NCBI RefSeq assembly: GCF_008369295.1
Contig: NZ_VOBG01000003.1
Span: 1 to 64,000 of the forward strand
Reading direction: 5' to 3'
Origin: Pseudomonas sp. ANT_H4
GTDB taxonomy: Bacteria; Pseudomonadota; Gammaproteobacteria; Pseudomonadales; Pseudomonadaceae
Length of the DNA stretch: 64,000 nt
Part shown: positions 18,704 through 27,141 of the stretch, piece after piece
Numbering within the stretch: the first letter of the stretch is position 1
How the letters are laid out: each line of letters begins with the position of its first letter
Translations under genes and position numbers: made by a program
The notes under the pieces: generated by a model
Database searches by the model: none
Told to the model about the DNA's origin: nothing
The model's input: only the letters and a program-made list of their open reading frames with translations

Positions 18704-19459
18704 TCATTCGATACTGAAAGGGAAGTACTTGTCGTTGATTTTCTTGTAGGTACCGTCGGCCTTGATTTCCGCCAGAGCCTTGTTCAGTCGCTCGCGAAGC
18801 GGGTCGCCTTTACGCACGGCGATACCGACCTTGTCGCTTTCTACCACGGGCTCGCCCTTGAACTCGTAAGCCTTGCCGGCGTCGGTCTTGAGCCAATCGA
18901 ATTGCACGTACTTGTCCGCCAGAATCGCGTCAACGCGACCGGAAGTCAGGTCGAGGTAGGCGTTTTCCTGGGTGTCGTAGAGCGTGGTCTTGATATCGTC
19001 GCCCAGGTTATCTTCCAGCCAGGTGCCGGCCAGGGTCGCACGCTGCGCACCGATGGTCTTGCCTTTGAGGTAGGCCTTGTCGGTCTTGAAGTCGGTCGTG
19101 GTTTTAGGCGCGATGAACTGCAGCTTGTTGGAGTAGTACGGGTCAGTGAAGTCGACGGCTTGCTTACGCTCGTCGGTGATCGACAGCGAAGAGATCAGGA
19201 AGTCGAACTTCTTGGCGTTCAGGGCCGGGATGATGCCGTCCCAATCGGAGACGTACACTTCGCATTTCTCGACTTTCATCTTGGCGCATAGGGCGTCGCC
19301 GATGTCTTTGTCGAAGCCGACAACCTGGCCGCTGGCGTCTTTATTATTGAAGGGCGGGTAGGCCGCTTCGATCCCCATTTTCAACGTCTCGGCTGCAGCT
19401 GTGGCGCTGAAGGCCATGGTGACGGCGGCGGCCAGGAGGAATTTTTTATAGTTCTGCAT
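18704..19459 (-). CDS. Periplasmic amino-acid-binding protein (HisJ/ArgT type)
   Basis: The start is set at ATG 19459, which has GGAGC upstream and opens a clear signal peptide (MQNYKKFLLAAAVTMAFSAT, cleavage after AAA). The mature protein begins ETLKMGIEAAYPPFNNKDAS and has the SBP_bac_3 signature (GFDKDIGDALCAKM, YVSDWDGIIPALNAKKFD). Length is 251 residues, normal for the family. It lies between the ATPase gene and the two permeases, and delivers a basic amino acid to the transporter. Confidence 0.93.
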   Translation of the reverse strand: MQNYKKFLLAAAVTMAFSATAAAETLKMGIEAAYPPFNNKDASGQVVGFDKDIGDALCAKMKVEKCEVYVSDWDGIIPALNAKKFDFLISSLSITDERKQAVDFTDPYYSNKLQFIAPKTTTDFKTDKAYLKGKTIGAQRATLAGTWLEDNLGDDIKTTLYDTQENAYLDLTSGRVDAILADKYVQFDWLKTDAGKAYEFKGEPVVESDKVGIAVRKGDPLRERLNKALAEIKADGTYKKINDKYFPFSIE

Positions 19460-19472
19460 GCATGTTGCTCCG

Positions 19473-20246
19473 TTAGCGGTTGCTGGACATGAATTGTTTG
19501 CAGCGCGCCGAAAGCGGGTTGTCGAACACCTGCTGTGGCGATCCTTGCTCTTCGACCAGGCCCTGGTGGAGGAACACCACTTCGCTGGACACCTGGCGGG
19601 CGAAGCCCATTTCATGAGTGACCAGCAGCATGGTGCGGCCTTCTTCGGCCAGCGCGCGGATCACATTAAGTACTTCCTGGACCATTTCCGGGTCAAGGGC
19701 CGAGGTAGGCTCATCGAACAGAATGACTTTGGGCTGCATCGCCAAGGTACGGGCAATCGCGGCGCGTTGTTGCTGGCCGCCGGACAACTGCGCGGGGTAG
19801 GCGTGGCGCTTGTCGCTGATGCCGACCTTGGCCAGCAGGGCTTCGGCGACTTCGATGGCTTCGGCTTTGCTCTGGCCGAGCACCCGGCGCGGGGCCTCGA
19901 TGATGTTGTCGAGGACGCTCATGTGCGGCCACAGGTTAAAGTTTTGAAACACAAAACCGATTTCGCTGCGCAGGCGGTTGATCTGTTTACCGTCGGCCGC
20001 CACCAGCTCACCGTTTTTCGCGGCCTTGAGCTTGAGCTCTTCGCCAGCCACCAGAATTTGCCCTTGATGGGGGTTTTCCAGCAGGTTGATGCAGCGCAGG
20101 AACGTGGACTTGCCGGAACCGGAGGAACCCAGGATCGAGATCACATCGCCGTCGCGAGCGGTCAGCGAGATGCCTTTAAGCACCTCCAGCTCACCGTAGC
20201 GTTTATGCAAGTTGCGGATTTCAAGCGCGGGCGTGGCCTCGGCCAT
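19473..20246 (-). CDS. Amino-acid ABC transporter ATPase (HisP type)
   Basis: The protein has 257 residues. Walker A is GSSGSGKSTFLRC, the signature motif LSGGQQQRAAIARTL, and Walker B VILFDEPTSALDPE, with the switch histidine in LLVTHEMGFAR. All are intact. It is first in a five-gene minus-strand operon (ATPase, binding protein, two permeases, methyltransferase). The order is similar to a Pseudomonas transporter cluster near hisB that I recall from P. aeruginosa (around PA5152-PA5155). Confidence 0.93.
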   Translation of the reverse strand: MAEATPALEIRNLHKRYGELEVLKGISLTARDGDVISILGSSGSGKSTFLRCINLLENPHQGQILVAGEELKLKAAKNGELVAADGKQINRLRSEIGFVFQNFNLWPHMSVLDNIIEAPRRVLGQSKAEAIEVAEALLAKVGISDKRHAYPAQLSGGQQQRAAIARTLAMQPKVILFDEPTSALDPEMVQEVLNVIRALAEEGRTMLLVTHEMGFARQVSSEVVFLHQGLVEEQGSPQQVFDNPLSARCKQFMSSNR

Positions 20247-20800
20247 GTGGGGTCCTCATTGTGTTCGTTGCGTTCCTGCTGTTGGGCCGCCTTCCTGGCG
20301 AGGCGCCAAGCTAGCATAGCGTCTGGATGACAGCCAACAGCGTTACCAGGGGTAAATCGGCGGTGTGCGGCAGGTTGTCGCATCGGCGCAGCAGTGTGTC
20401 GCGCCATCAACAACCGAACAGCCGTTTGAACCCGATTCGCCCAAGGCTTCGCGTAAAAAAAGGCGCGATGGTGCCAGCTTTGGCCGGGTGTTGGAAGGGT
20501 TAAACGGGCAAACGGTCCCTATCAGCCCTCTAATGGGGCGCCACGTACTTTTTATGTGTGTTCTTGGTGCGTTCATTCGTTCTTGAAGTGAGTCGCCGGG
20601 TAACGTTGTGGCGGATTGCCAGTAATCTCAATGACTTGCGGCGGATGACGAATTTCCTTACAGCCCGCGACAAACTTGGCTTTGTTACATTTTGGCGCAA
20701 ATCTTGCGTAAAAAATAAAGAACGCTCTGTTTGTTTCTTTTCACGAGAAAGACGGCAGACCGAGTGGACCGTATTCGCAATTCCTCGCAAAGGTGTGTCA
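20247..20800. other. Divergent intergenic region with regulatory sequence
   Basis: This 554-bp region separates the divergently transcribed ABC operon and the permease gene. A plus-strand frame from 20558 runs into the permease but its first 81 codons are not protein-like. A candidate sigma-54 promoter is listed separately. Nothing else is recognised. Confidence 0.5.
20692..20708 (+). promoter_or_regulatory. Candidate sigma-54 promoter of the amino-acid permease
   Basis: TTGGCGCAAATCTTGCG contains GG at 20694-20695 and GC at 20706-20707 with exactly 10 bases between, as sigma-54 (RpoN) promoters require. It matches the consensus TTGGCAC-N5-TTGC except for one base. It ends about 93 bp before the permease ATG, in the right orientation. 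RpoN dependence fits nitrogen-source transport and the ntrBC genes further right. It is a sequence match only. Confidence 0.5.
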
Positions 20801-22192
20801 ATGAGTCGTACGCAAAGCTCCAATGACCTCGAACAGGGGCTTAAACCACGGCATGTCACCATGCTGTCGATTGCCGGTGTGATCGGTGCCGGTTTGTTTG
20901 TCGGCTCCGGCCACGCGATTGCCGCAGCGGGCCCAGCGGTGCTGTTGGCCTATGCTGCTGCCGGGACGCTGGTGGTGTTGGTGATGCGCATGCTCGCCGA
21001 GATGGCCGTGGCCTCGCCAGACACCGGCTCGTTTTCCACGTACGCCGACCGGGCGATCGGTCACTGGGCGGGCTTCACCATTGGCTGGCTGTACTGGTGG
21101 TTCTGGGTCTTGGTGATTCCGCTGGAAGCCAACGCCGCCGCGACTATCTTGCATGCCTGGTTCCCGGACGTGGCGATTTGGGCATTCACCCTGATCATCA
21201 CCTTGCTGCTGACCGCCACCAACCTGTTCAGCGTGAAGCACTATGGCGAGTTCGAGTTCTGGTTCGCCTTGATCAAAGTCGTGGCGATCATTGGTTTTGT
21301 AATCCTTGGGATTCTGGCGATTTTCGGCTTCTTGCCGGGCAGCCAGGTCAGCGGTGTCTCGCACCTGTTTGACACTCAAGGTTTCCTGCCTAACGGCATG
21401 GGCGCGGTATTGGCAGCGATCCTGACCACCATGTTCTCGTTCATGGGCACCGAGATCGTCACCATCGCGGCCGCCGAATCGAAGAACCCTGGCCAGCAAA
21501 TCTCCAAGGCCACCAACTCGGTGATCTGGCGGATTGGCCTGTTCTACCTGGTGTCGATCTTCATCGTTGTCGCACTGGTGCCGTGGAATGATCCGGCGCT
21601 GGCGGCTGTCGGTTCCTACCAGACGGTGCTGGATCGCATGGGCATTGCGAATGCCAAGCTGATTGTCGACCTGGTGGTATTGGTCGCGGTAACCAGTTGC
21701 CTGAACTCGGCGCTGTATACCGCTTCGCGGATGCTGTTCTCGCTGAGTCGTCGCGGTGATGCTCCGGCTGTGGCCAAGCGCACCAACAAGAGCGGCACGC
21801 CTTATTGGGCGGTGTGGTTGTCCACTGGTGCGGCGTTCCTGGCGGTGTTTGCCAACTACGTGGCACCGGCTGCGGTATTTGAATTTCTGCTGGCCAGCTC
21901 TGGCGCCATCGCGCTGTTGGTGTATCTGGTGATCGCGGTGTCGCAACTGCGCATGCGTCAGAAGCGTATAGCGGCGGGCGAGAAAGTTGCCTTCAAGATG
22001 TGGCTGTTCCCGGGCCTGACCTATGCGGTGATCGTGTTTATCGTCGGCGTGCTGACAATCATGCTGTTCCAGGAAGCGCACCGCGTGGAGATCATGTCCA
22101 CCGGTATCTTGAGCTTGCTGGTGGTTGCGGCGGGGCTGTTTGTGTCTCGTCGGCGCAGGGGCCAAAAGGTGGGGGCTGCAGTGCTCAACTGA
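20801..22192 (+). CDS. Amino-acid permease (APC superfamily, GabP-like)
   Basis: The protein has 463 residues and about 12 membrane segments. The N-terminus has the amino-acid permease signature (LSIAGVIGAGLFVGSGHAIA, then AGPAVLLAYAAAG). FMGTEIVTIAAAESKNPGQQ in the middle matches the AAT family that includes GABA, proline and aromatic amino-acid permeases. The ATG at 20801 is chosen because homology starts there, after AAAGGTG. The substrate is unknown. It is transcribed away from the ABC operon. Confidence 0.88.
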   Translation: MSRTQSSNDLEQGLKPRHVTMLSIAGVIGAGLFVGSGHAIAAAGPAVLLAYAAAGTLVVLVMRMLAEMAVASPDTGSFSTYADRAIGHWAGFTIGWLYWWFWVLVIPLEANAAATILHAWFPDVAIWAFTLIITLLLTATNLFSVKHYGEFEFWFALIKVVAIIGFVILGILAIFGFLPGSQVSGVSHLFDTQGFLPNGMGAVLAAILTTMFSFMGTEIVTIAAAESKNPGQQISKATNSVIWRIGLFYLVSIFIVVALVPWNDPALAAVGSYQTVLDRMGIANAKLIVDLVVLVAVTSCLNSALYTASRMLFSLSRRGDAPAVAKRTNKSGTPYWAVWLSTGAAFLAVFANYVAPAAVFEFLLASSGAIALLVYLVIAVSQLRMRQKRIAAGEKVAFKMWLFPGLTYAVIVFIVGVLTIMLFQEAHRVEIMSTGILSLLVVAAGLFVSRRRRGQKVGAAVLN

Positions 22193-22229
22193 TGGGTTGA
22201 AATACCCTTTGCCGCGCAATGCGAAAACC

Positions 22230-22259
22230 TGTGGGAGCCGGGCAAGCCGGGCTCCCACA
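22230..22259. terminator. REP-like hairpin between convergent genes
   Basis: TGTGGGAGCCGGG and CCGGGCTCCCACA are perfect inverted repeats around CAAG. This is the typical Pseudomonas repetitive extragenic palindrome type. It sits between the convergent permease and 22271-22681 genes and can act as a bidirectional terminator. Confidence 0.6.
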
Positions 22260-22270
22260 TTTGTTTTGTG

Positions 22271-22681
22271 TTAACTCTCTGAGTTGGTCAGTGCCTGGGA
22301 TGCCGCCAAGTAATCGACCTGAAACTCCGGCGATTCAACCCACGCCAACGCCGCCGCTTGATCATCGCTATCGGTCGCCCACTGCCGATACTCGATCAGC
22401 GCCGCGATGATAAAGTCGGTCGCTTCTTCTTCGCCTTCCTGCTCCAACACCAGTGCCAACAATGGATGTGCCAGGAACGCCGCGCACAGCGCCTGTTGAC
22501 TGGTTTCGCCAGCGTTGCGCATTTCCACAAACAGCTCGGTCAAATCCACCGATTCAAGATCAATGCGGCTGTCGTCGCCGTCAAAGGCATCCTTGGGCGC
22601 GCCGGCTCGCTGGGTGCGGTTCTGCTTGGCCTTGGCTTTTGCCCGGTGGGCGCGTTTTTGCTGTTTGTTCGGCGAGGCCAT
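22271..22681 (-). CDS. Conserved hypothetical protein with basic N-terminus
   Basis: The protein has 136 residues. The first 25 are very basic (NKQQKRAHRAKAKAKQNRTQ), the rest acidic and helical (DLTELFVEMRNAGETSQQAL). No signal or membrane segment is seen. I believe similar proteins are common in Pseudomonas but know no function. It lies next to the alpha/beta hydrolase gene on the same strand, with a gap of 70 bp. Confidence 0.6.
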   Translation of the reverse strand: MASPNKQQKRAHRAKAKAKQNRTQRAGAPKDAFDGDDSRIDLESVDLTELFVEMRNAGETSQQALCAAFLAHPLLALVLEQEGEEEATDFIIAALIEYRQWATDSDDQAAALAWVESPEFQVDYLAASQALTNSES

Positions 22682-22751
22682 GGGCTCACGTCCTTGGGTC
22701 AGGATCTGGGTGGGCTATTGAAGCGCAGCTCTGCGAAAATCCCAAGGGTTT

Positions 22752-23672
22752 CTAGGTACGATCCATCACTCGGCGCCCCGGTGTATCTGCGGCCAGTTCG
22801 CCTTGTCGCAGCCACGCCAACGCAATCGGCCACAACCGGTCCTGATATTGGCTGCGAAAAAACGCGAAATGCCCGACTGCCTCTTCGCCAATATCCTGCG
22901 GCGCAATCCGCAGATGCGTGCGCTCGCCCGCCTTGAAATAACCCAGCAGACGCTCGATGGCCGCCACCGTCCCAAACGGATCATCGGTAATGCTGATCGC
23001 CAGGATCTGCGCTTTCACCCGTGAGAATGGCAGCTCGCCCAAGGCACGCCCACTAGGCCGTCCTTCATAACCTGGCGTCGGCGTACTCCAGTCGCGCACT
23101 ACGCCTGCAGGCGTGTCCTCAAGCCAACCCAGCCGCTTGCCAGGGAAGTATCCACAGAGCGCCGTCACCAGCGGCATCACCACATGCCACTTGCCAAACA
23201 TCCACCAGCGCCCGCTCGCTTCATAGTCGCGCCAGTAAGCAAACTGCGCGCCTACCGTCACCAGTCGCCGAATCACCGCCCCTGAGGCCCCGAGCCCTGC
23301 CGCGCAGCCACCAAAACTATGGCCGACCACATCAATTGGTTGCCCTGGAAACTCCCGCTGCGCTCGCTGCAATATCGCCTCGAAATCCAGCACGCCCCAA
23401 TCCGACCACGACGCCTTGAACCCGCGCAACGAGCCGCTGCGTGATTCGCCGATGCCACGGTAGTCGTAGGTGATCACGTCAAAACCGTGAGTGAACAGGT
23501 AATCGGCAAAGCGCGAATAGTGACGGCAACGTACCGACGTGGCGGCGTTGATGATCACTACGGGGCGTTCGATGTCGGTGCGAATATGGCGCCAGGTAAA
23601 GCCGCCGATAAGGTGACCGTCGGTGGCGGGCTCGCTGAATGTTTCGGGTTGCGGTCGGGTGGGCAGGTTCAT
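22752..23672 (-). CDS. Alpha/beta hydrolase
   Basis: The protein has 306 residues from ATG 23672, where GGGATCGAG precedes the start. The nucleophile elbow is VVGHSFGGCA. The upstream segment FDVITYDYRGIGESRSGSLR is typical of serine hydrolases of the YheT/lipase-like group. A C-terminal histidine is present in GHFAFFR. The substrate is unknown. There is no signal peptide, so it is cytoplasmic. Confidence 0.8.
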   Translation of the reverse strand: MNLPTRPQPETFSEPATDGHLIGGFTWRHIRTDIERPVVIINAATSVRCRHYSRFADYLFTHGFDVITYDYRGIGESRSGSLRGFKASWSDWGVLDFEAILQRAQREFPGQPIDVVGHSFGGCAAGLGASGAVIRRLVTVGAQFAYWRDYEASGRWWMFGKWHVVMPLVTALCGYFPGKRLGWLEDTPAGVVRDWSTPTPGYEGRPSGRALGELPFSRVKAQILAISITDDPFGTVAAIERLLGYFKAGERTHLRIAPQDIGEEAVGHFAFFRSQYQDRLWPIALAWLRQGELAADTPGRRVMDRT

Positions 23673-23843
23673 GGCGGCTCGATCCCTTGCGCTTTCGTTG
23701 GGGCTACAGAAGCCCATGCGCAGTTTTATAGGAGATCGAAGCTAACAAATTTCGCACGCCAAAGGCGTAGAGATTTTACGACGCTCGACCTTGGTCCCGC
23801 AGATGCATAGGCTGACAGCCTTTCGCCCCATCCGAGACGCCCC

Positions 23844-24809
23844 ATGACCCGCGACACCCTCGAACAAAACCAGATCCCGGTCTACTTCGTCGCCGTGCTG
23901 CTAGCCGCCGCCCTCGGCCTGCTGGTGCCTTCGATGGCTCAAGGCCTGGGCGCGCTGGTCACGCCGGCCATTGCGGTGCTGATGTACGCGATGTTCCTGC
24001 AAATCCCGTTTCTGGACCTGCGCGAGGGCTTGAGCAACAAGCGCTTCATGTCGGCGTTGCTTCTGGCTAATTTCATCTTGATTCCGCTGCTGGTGTGGGC
24101 GCTGACCCGTGGGCTGGTGGAGCACCCGGCGATGCTGGTGGGGGCGTTGCTGGTGTTGCTGACGCCGTGCATCGATTACGTGGTGGTGTTCACCCATATA
24201 GGCAAGGGCGATTCGCGCTTGATGCTGGCAGCGACGCCGATTCTGTTGCTGCTGCAACTGCTGCTGTTGCCGGTGTATTTGAGTTTGATGCTGGGGTCGC
24301 AGTCGGGCGTGGTGGTTTCAGCGGGGCCGTTTGTCGAGGCATTCCTGTTGCTGATCGCCGCGCCGATGCTGCTGGCGGTACTGACGACTTCCTTGGCCCG
24401 GGGATCAAAAGCCATCAGCGTCTGGAACGATGCCTGGGCCTGGTTGCCGGTGCCAGCAATGGCATTGGTGTTGCTGGTGGTGATCGGTTCGCAGATCACT
24501 TCGGTGGTGCGCGATATCGGCCTGCTGGCGCCGGTGATCCCGGTGTATATCGGCTTCGTGTTGCTGGCGCCGCTGATGGGCGCTCTGGCTTCGCGGTTGC
24601 TCGGGTTGCCTTCGGTGACGGCGCGGGCGGTGACGTTCAGTGCATCGACCCGCAACTCCCTGGTAGTGCTGCCCCTGGCGCTGGCGTTGCCTGAAGACAT
24701 TCGCGGGTTGGCCGCCGCCGCGGTGATCATGCAAACGCTGGTGGAGCTGGTGGGGGAATTGATCTATATCCGCCTGATTCCGGCGCTGGTATGGCCCGCA
24801 GGTCGGTAA
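23844..24809 (+). CDS. Bile acid:sodium symporter / ACR3-like transporter
   Basis: The protein has 321 residues and about ten membrane segments. VTPAIAVLMYAMFLQIPF and LLTPCIDYVVVFTHIGKGD are typical of the SBF/arsenite-permease fold (BART superfamily). AVTFSASTRNSLVVLPLALA is the conserved crossover near the C-terminus. The transported compound cannot be read from sequence; related proteins are annotated as arsenic-resistance or bile-acid symporter family. It is the last backbone gene before the left attachment site of the tRNA-Phe element. Confidence 0.8.
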   Translation: MTRDTLEQNQIPVYFVAVLLAAALGLLVPSMAQGLGALVTPAIAVLMYAMFLQIPFLDLREGLSNKRFMSALLLANFILIPLLVWALTRGLVEHPAMLVGALLVLLTPCIDYVVVFTHIGKGDSRLMLAATPILLLLQLLLLPVYLSLMLGSQSGVVVSAGPFVEAFLLLIAAPMLLAVLTTSLARGSKAISVWNDAWAWLPVPAMALVLLVVIGSQITSVVRDIGLLAPVIPVYIGFVLLAPLMGALASRLLGLPSVTARAVTFSASTRNSLVVLPLALALPEDIRGLAAAAVIMQTLVELVGELIYIRLIPALVWPAGR

Positions 24810-24995
24810 GCGGGTGAGTGTTCAGGATCGTTCAATGAGAGTCTGCCCCAGACCTGGTTATGCATAGGGCCTATCCAGTTGCTCTGGTATGAAGCCTTTT
24901 TCCCGAGACGAGGTTTTGTTCGCGCGATTGATGAAAACTTTATCCTTACCCAGCCCCGATCTATCAACGAATATGGGCTAGTGAATCGCAGACAA

Positions 24996-25089
24996 CAAAA
25001 AACCCGCACTAGGCGGGTTTCTTGTGTGCTTTCAGGTGTGCTTGGCATCACCTGAAAACGAAAGGTGGTGCCCAGAGACGGAATCGAAC
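24996..25089. repeat. attL of the tRNA-Phe element (94-bp direct repeat)
   Basis: This segment repeats 41808-41901 with 92 of 94 matches (differences at the T/G in CTTGTGTGCT and the G/T in AAAACGAAAG). It carries 22 bases of the tRNA-Phe 3' end plus the 70 bases downstream, including the terminator hairpin. Left of it is backbone, right of it the element. The intact tRNA sits at the other end, as expected for integration into a tRNA 3' end. Confidence 0.9.
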
Positions 25090-25139
25090 AACTGTCTACA
25101 GGTCACGTATTTAAAGGGTTTGTCTTTGGTCGATATATA

Positions 25140-25160
25140 AATCTACTCACAAATCTACTC
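25140..25160. repeat. Integrase arm-type doublet, left end
   Basis: AATCTACTC occurs at 25140 and 25152, a 12-bp offset, about 50 bp inside attL. The same word ATCTACTCAC is repeated at the right end (41717-41764). Shared direct repeats close to both cores are what arm-type integrase sites look like. Confidence 0.65.
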
Positions 25161-25314
25161 TCTTTTCAGAATGCTGCTCTGTTTTGAACCTGCCGGCGGC
25201 GACCGAAACCGTGCTGATTTCCTCTGTCGATGCCCGACGAGTGGTAACGCCATCTTGATAAGCCCGCCCAAGTGCAAAGGTATGGCCATCACCACCACTC
25301 CTTTGATGGATCAG

Positions 25315-25473
25315 TCAAAAAGTGGCCCGATTATCTCGTTCCTCACTTTTGAGGAGCCATCGCCACACTTTTGCGGCGATGGTGCTGGCGCCGTGTGGCA
25401 GTTCCACCACACAGAGGCGTTCTTGCCATTCCCCGCGCCAGCACCACCCCGGATCAGGGTAGTGGTCATTCAT
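25315..25473 (-). CDS. Small phage-type protein, 52 residues
   Basis: The reading frame from ATG 25473 gives MNDHYPDPGWCWRGEWQE, then RLCVVELPHGASTIAAKVW and a basic-acidic tail (LKSEERDN). The composition is protein-like and I believe I have seen similar small proteins in Pseudomonas prophages. Its function is unknown. Its start codon lies inside a 27-bp sequence that recurs at 27098-27124. No clear ribosome binding site is seen. Confidence 0.5.
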   Translation of the reverse strand: MNDHYPDPGWCWRGEWQERLCVVELPHGASTIAAKVWRWLLKSEERDNRATF

Positions 25474-25488
25474 GGGGTGTTTCGCGAA
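25462..25488. repeat. 27-bp perfect direct repeat, copy 1 (copy 2 at 27098-27124)
   Basis: The repeat begins GTGGTCATTCATGGGG and ends TTTCGCGAA. Both copies, read on the minus strand, place ATGAATGACCAC (Met-Asn-Asp-His) at the start of a short ORF, of 52 codons here and 33 codons at 27008-27109. It also contains the palindrome TTCGCGAA. It could be a duplicated gene start or a protein-binding site. Confidence 0.7.
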
Positions 25489-25587
25489 CGGGTGGTGTGC
25501 GGGATTATCCATAATTAACCTGACCTCCCATTCCGGTATGGCAGGTACTTGAAAAACTACCGAGGCTCCGGCGGCTCCCTTTTCCGG

Positions 25588-25788
25588 CTACAAGCGCATT
25601 TCCCTGATGACGCGCCTTGGCTCAGCTCCCCGTGAAAGGGCGCGCCGGGCGTCCTTGGTGAGCTGGTCGAGCGCTTGCTCCTCGAATGCTGCCGCCATTG
25701 CGCTGGCCTTCCTGACGATCAGCAGCGCCAGCTCCGGCGGAAACACCACCTTGTCGGCGGGTAGATAATCACAGTCAATAACGGACAC
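25588..25788 (-). CDS. Small hypothetical protein, 66 residues
   Basis: The start is set at GTG 25788 (VSVIDCDYLPADKVVFPPEL), because the frame upstream is arginine/serine-rich and not protein-like. The product is helical (ALDQLTKDARRALSRG) and ends RRVIREMRL. No domain is recognised. It lies at the left end of the element, transcribed toward attL. Confidence 0.5.
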   Translation of the reverse strand: MSVIDCDYLPADKVVFPPELALLIVRKASAMAAAFEEQALDQLTKDARRALSRGAEPRRVIREMRL

Positions 25789-26097
25789 GGCTCTATCCTC
25801 GGTACGCGGTGGGTGCTGGCGCCGGAATGAAGCGGGGCCAGCAGATGACCTGCAGATGTTACCAGCGGAACGTGAGCATCTACCTGGAATCCGGGGGTTG
25901 GCCAAGCTGGCAAGCTGAGCGGTTTCCGCTCCAGGGTGAACAACTCGTTCACCACCTGCTCCGGCCTGCTGTCAGGCCGCTGGAAGCCACGGCAAATACT
26001 TGACGAGCATCTAGCGACAGGACACCACATTTCACGCTGGCGGCGGCGCGCTGCGTGGGCTGCGGGCAGTTTGCCCGTGGTCTGTCGGCGAAAATTC

Positions 26098-27056
26098 GTC
26101 TAGGGTCTGTCTAGTATTGCCTGGCGCGCTAAGCATTTTTCTGGCCCGGTATTTCACCACCCCATCCCGCCAGCCCGGGCTTGATATTGATCGAGCAGTT
26201 ACCTTGACGGCCGCCTCTAGAGTTTTAGACGAGGCTGGTGCTGGTCAGACAGCCCGAATGCTCGCAAAGCCTTGATCTGCGTGGCTTTCAGCGCTCCAGC
26301 CGCTGATGGCTCCGGGTAAATCCGTCAAGACCTGTCAAGAATTTCGTCAAGGCTGGTCAAGGATTCGGCTCTCGGAGCCGCCCGCCACGGGTATGCCCCA
26401 AATTCTGGACGTGGTGGGTATCTGGACTGTTACGCCGATCTGTCGGAGCCCTTGATCGCTGGGGCTCCCGGCCTGAATCAGGTTGCGTGCCGCGGCGCGA
26501 TCCGTCCAGAGCCTGTCCAGAATCCTATCCAGCGTCAGGACTGCCCCAGGCTGCCGGCGACGGTAAGCTCAGCAATGCCCTGGCGAATGAACACCAGGTT
26601 CTCATCGAGCGTTTCCAACGCGCCGCGCACGTTGTTGGCAATGTCTGCCGATCCGCGCTGCTCGACCCAGCAGGAAAGCCCCTCCACTGCGGCGCCCAGT
26701 GCGAGCTGGTTTTGATTGAGGCGGTCGAACAGGCTGGCTATCAGTTTGGTATCCGTCATGGTGGCTCTCCGAGTTTCAATGAAGCGTAGCACCGGCGCCT
26801 GGAGAATCGTCTGGGGTCTGTCGGGGGTGTGAGACGGCCAGACAGCCTACTTTGACGCAGCCCCCACGGAATAAGCCTCAGACGCCCATCCAGCTTGGAT
26901 TCCGTCTCATGCCTGTCTCACATTCCGTCAAAGTGTGGTCAAAGTAAAAGCCGGCCCAGGGTATAGGCATAACCCATCACCTTGTGCGCTCGAAACCGTG
27001 TTGATTCCTACACAGAGTGTCGTTTTCCACACGCTTGGACCTGACAAAACCTGACA
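26098..27056. repeat. Cluster of short doublets, set A (GTC-type words)
   Basis: Outside the gene at 26535-26759 this mostly non-coding stretch holds a run of doublets: GTCTAG at 26098 and 26109; GTCAAGA at 26324 and 26334; GTCAAGG at 26346 and 26356; GTCCAGA at 26504 and 26515; GTCTCA at 26904 and 26915; GTCAAAG at 26927 and 26938; CCTGACA at 27040 and 27050. Offsets are 10 or 11 bp. The word is the same within a pair but changes between pairs. No function is known to me. The rest of 25789-26534 has no supported gene. Confidence 0.8.
26535..26759 (-). CDS. Small helical protein, paralogue of the 13255-13473 gene
   Basis: The protein has 74 residues from ATG 26759 (MTDTKLIASLFDRLNQNQLA). Its ALGAAVEGLSCWVEQRG and ALETLDENLVFIRQGI align with the 72-residue protein in the tRNA-Thr island. 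GGAGAGCCACC upstream gives a GGAG ribosome binding site. It is the only gene in a 1.9-kb zone full of doublet repeats. The function is unknown. Confidence 0.65.
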   Translation of the reverse strand: MTDTKLIASLFDRLNQNQLALGAAVEGLSCWVEQRGSADIANNVRGALETLDENLVFIRQGIAELTVAGSLGQS

Positions 27057-27097
27057 GGGAGTCGACCGAGGTAAAGCGAGCGAATGGTGGTTTTGAT

Positions 27098-27124
27098 GTG
27101 GTCATTCATGGGGTGTTTCGCGAA
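27098..27124. repeat. 27-bp perfect direct repeat, copy 2
   Basis: It is identical to 25462-25488. On the minus strand it opens a 33-codon frame (MNDHIKTTIRSLYLG) ending at 27008. That frame is too short and lacks a ribosome binding site, so I do not call it a gene. Confidence 0.7.
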
Positions 27125-27141
27125 GGCGGGCAGGTTGCCAG

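Noticed and set aside
16385-19291. Long plus-strand ORFs opposite the methyltransferase and ABC permease/binding-protein genes
   Set aside because: They are antisense frames with low-complexity Gly/Gln/His-rich translations; the minus-strand genes carry complete family motifs.
20798-22258. A 486-codon minus-strand ORF opposite the amino-acid permease
   Set aside because: It is the antisense shadow of a high-GC gene. Its translation is rich in His, Arg and Gln with no domain, while the plus frame has clear APC motifs.
24764-25051. A 95-codon ORF across the left attachment site
   Set aside because: Part of the same peptide is encoded by the att repeat at the other end because the DNA is duplicated; it overlaps a terminator and is not a gene.
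27008-27109. A 33-codon frame starting in the second 27-bp repeat
   Set aside because: It is short, has no ribosome binding site, and runs through a doublet repeat region; kept only as a note to the repeat.
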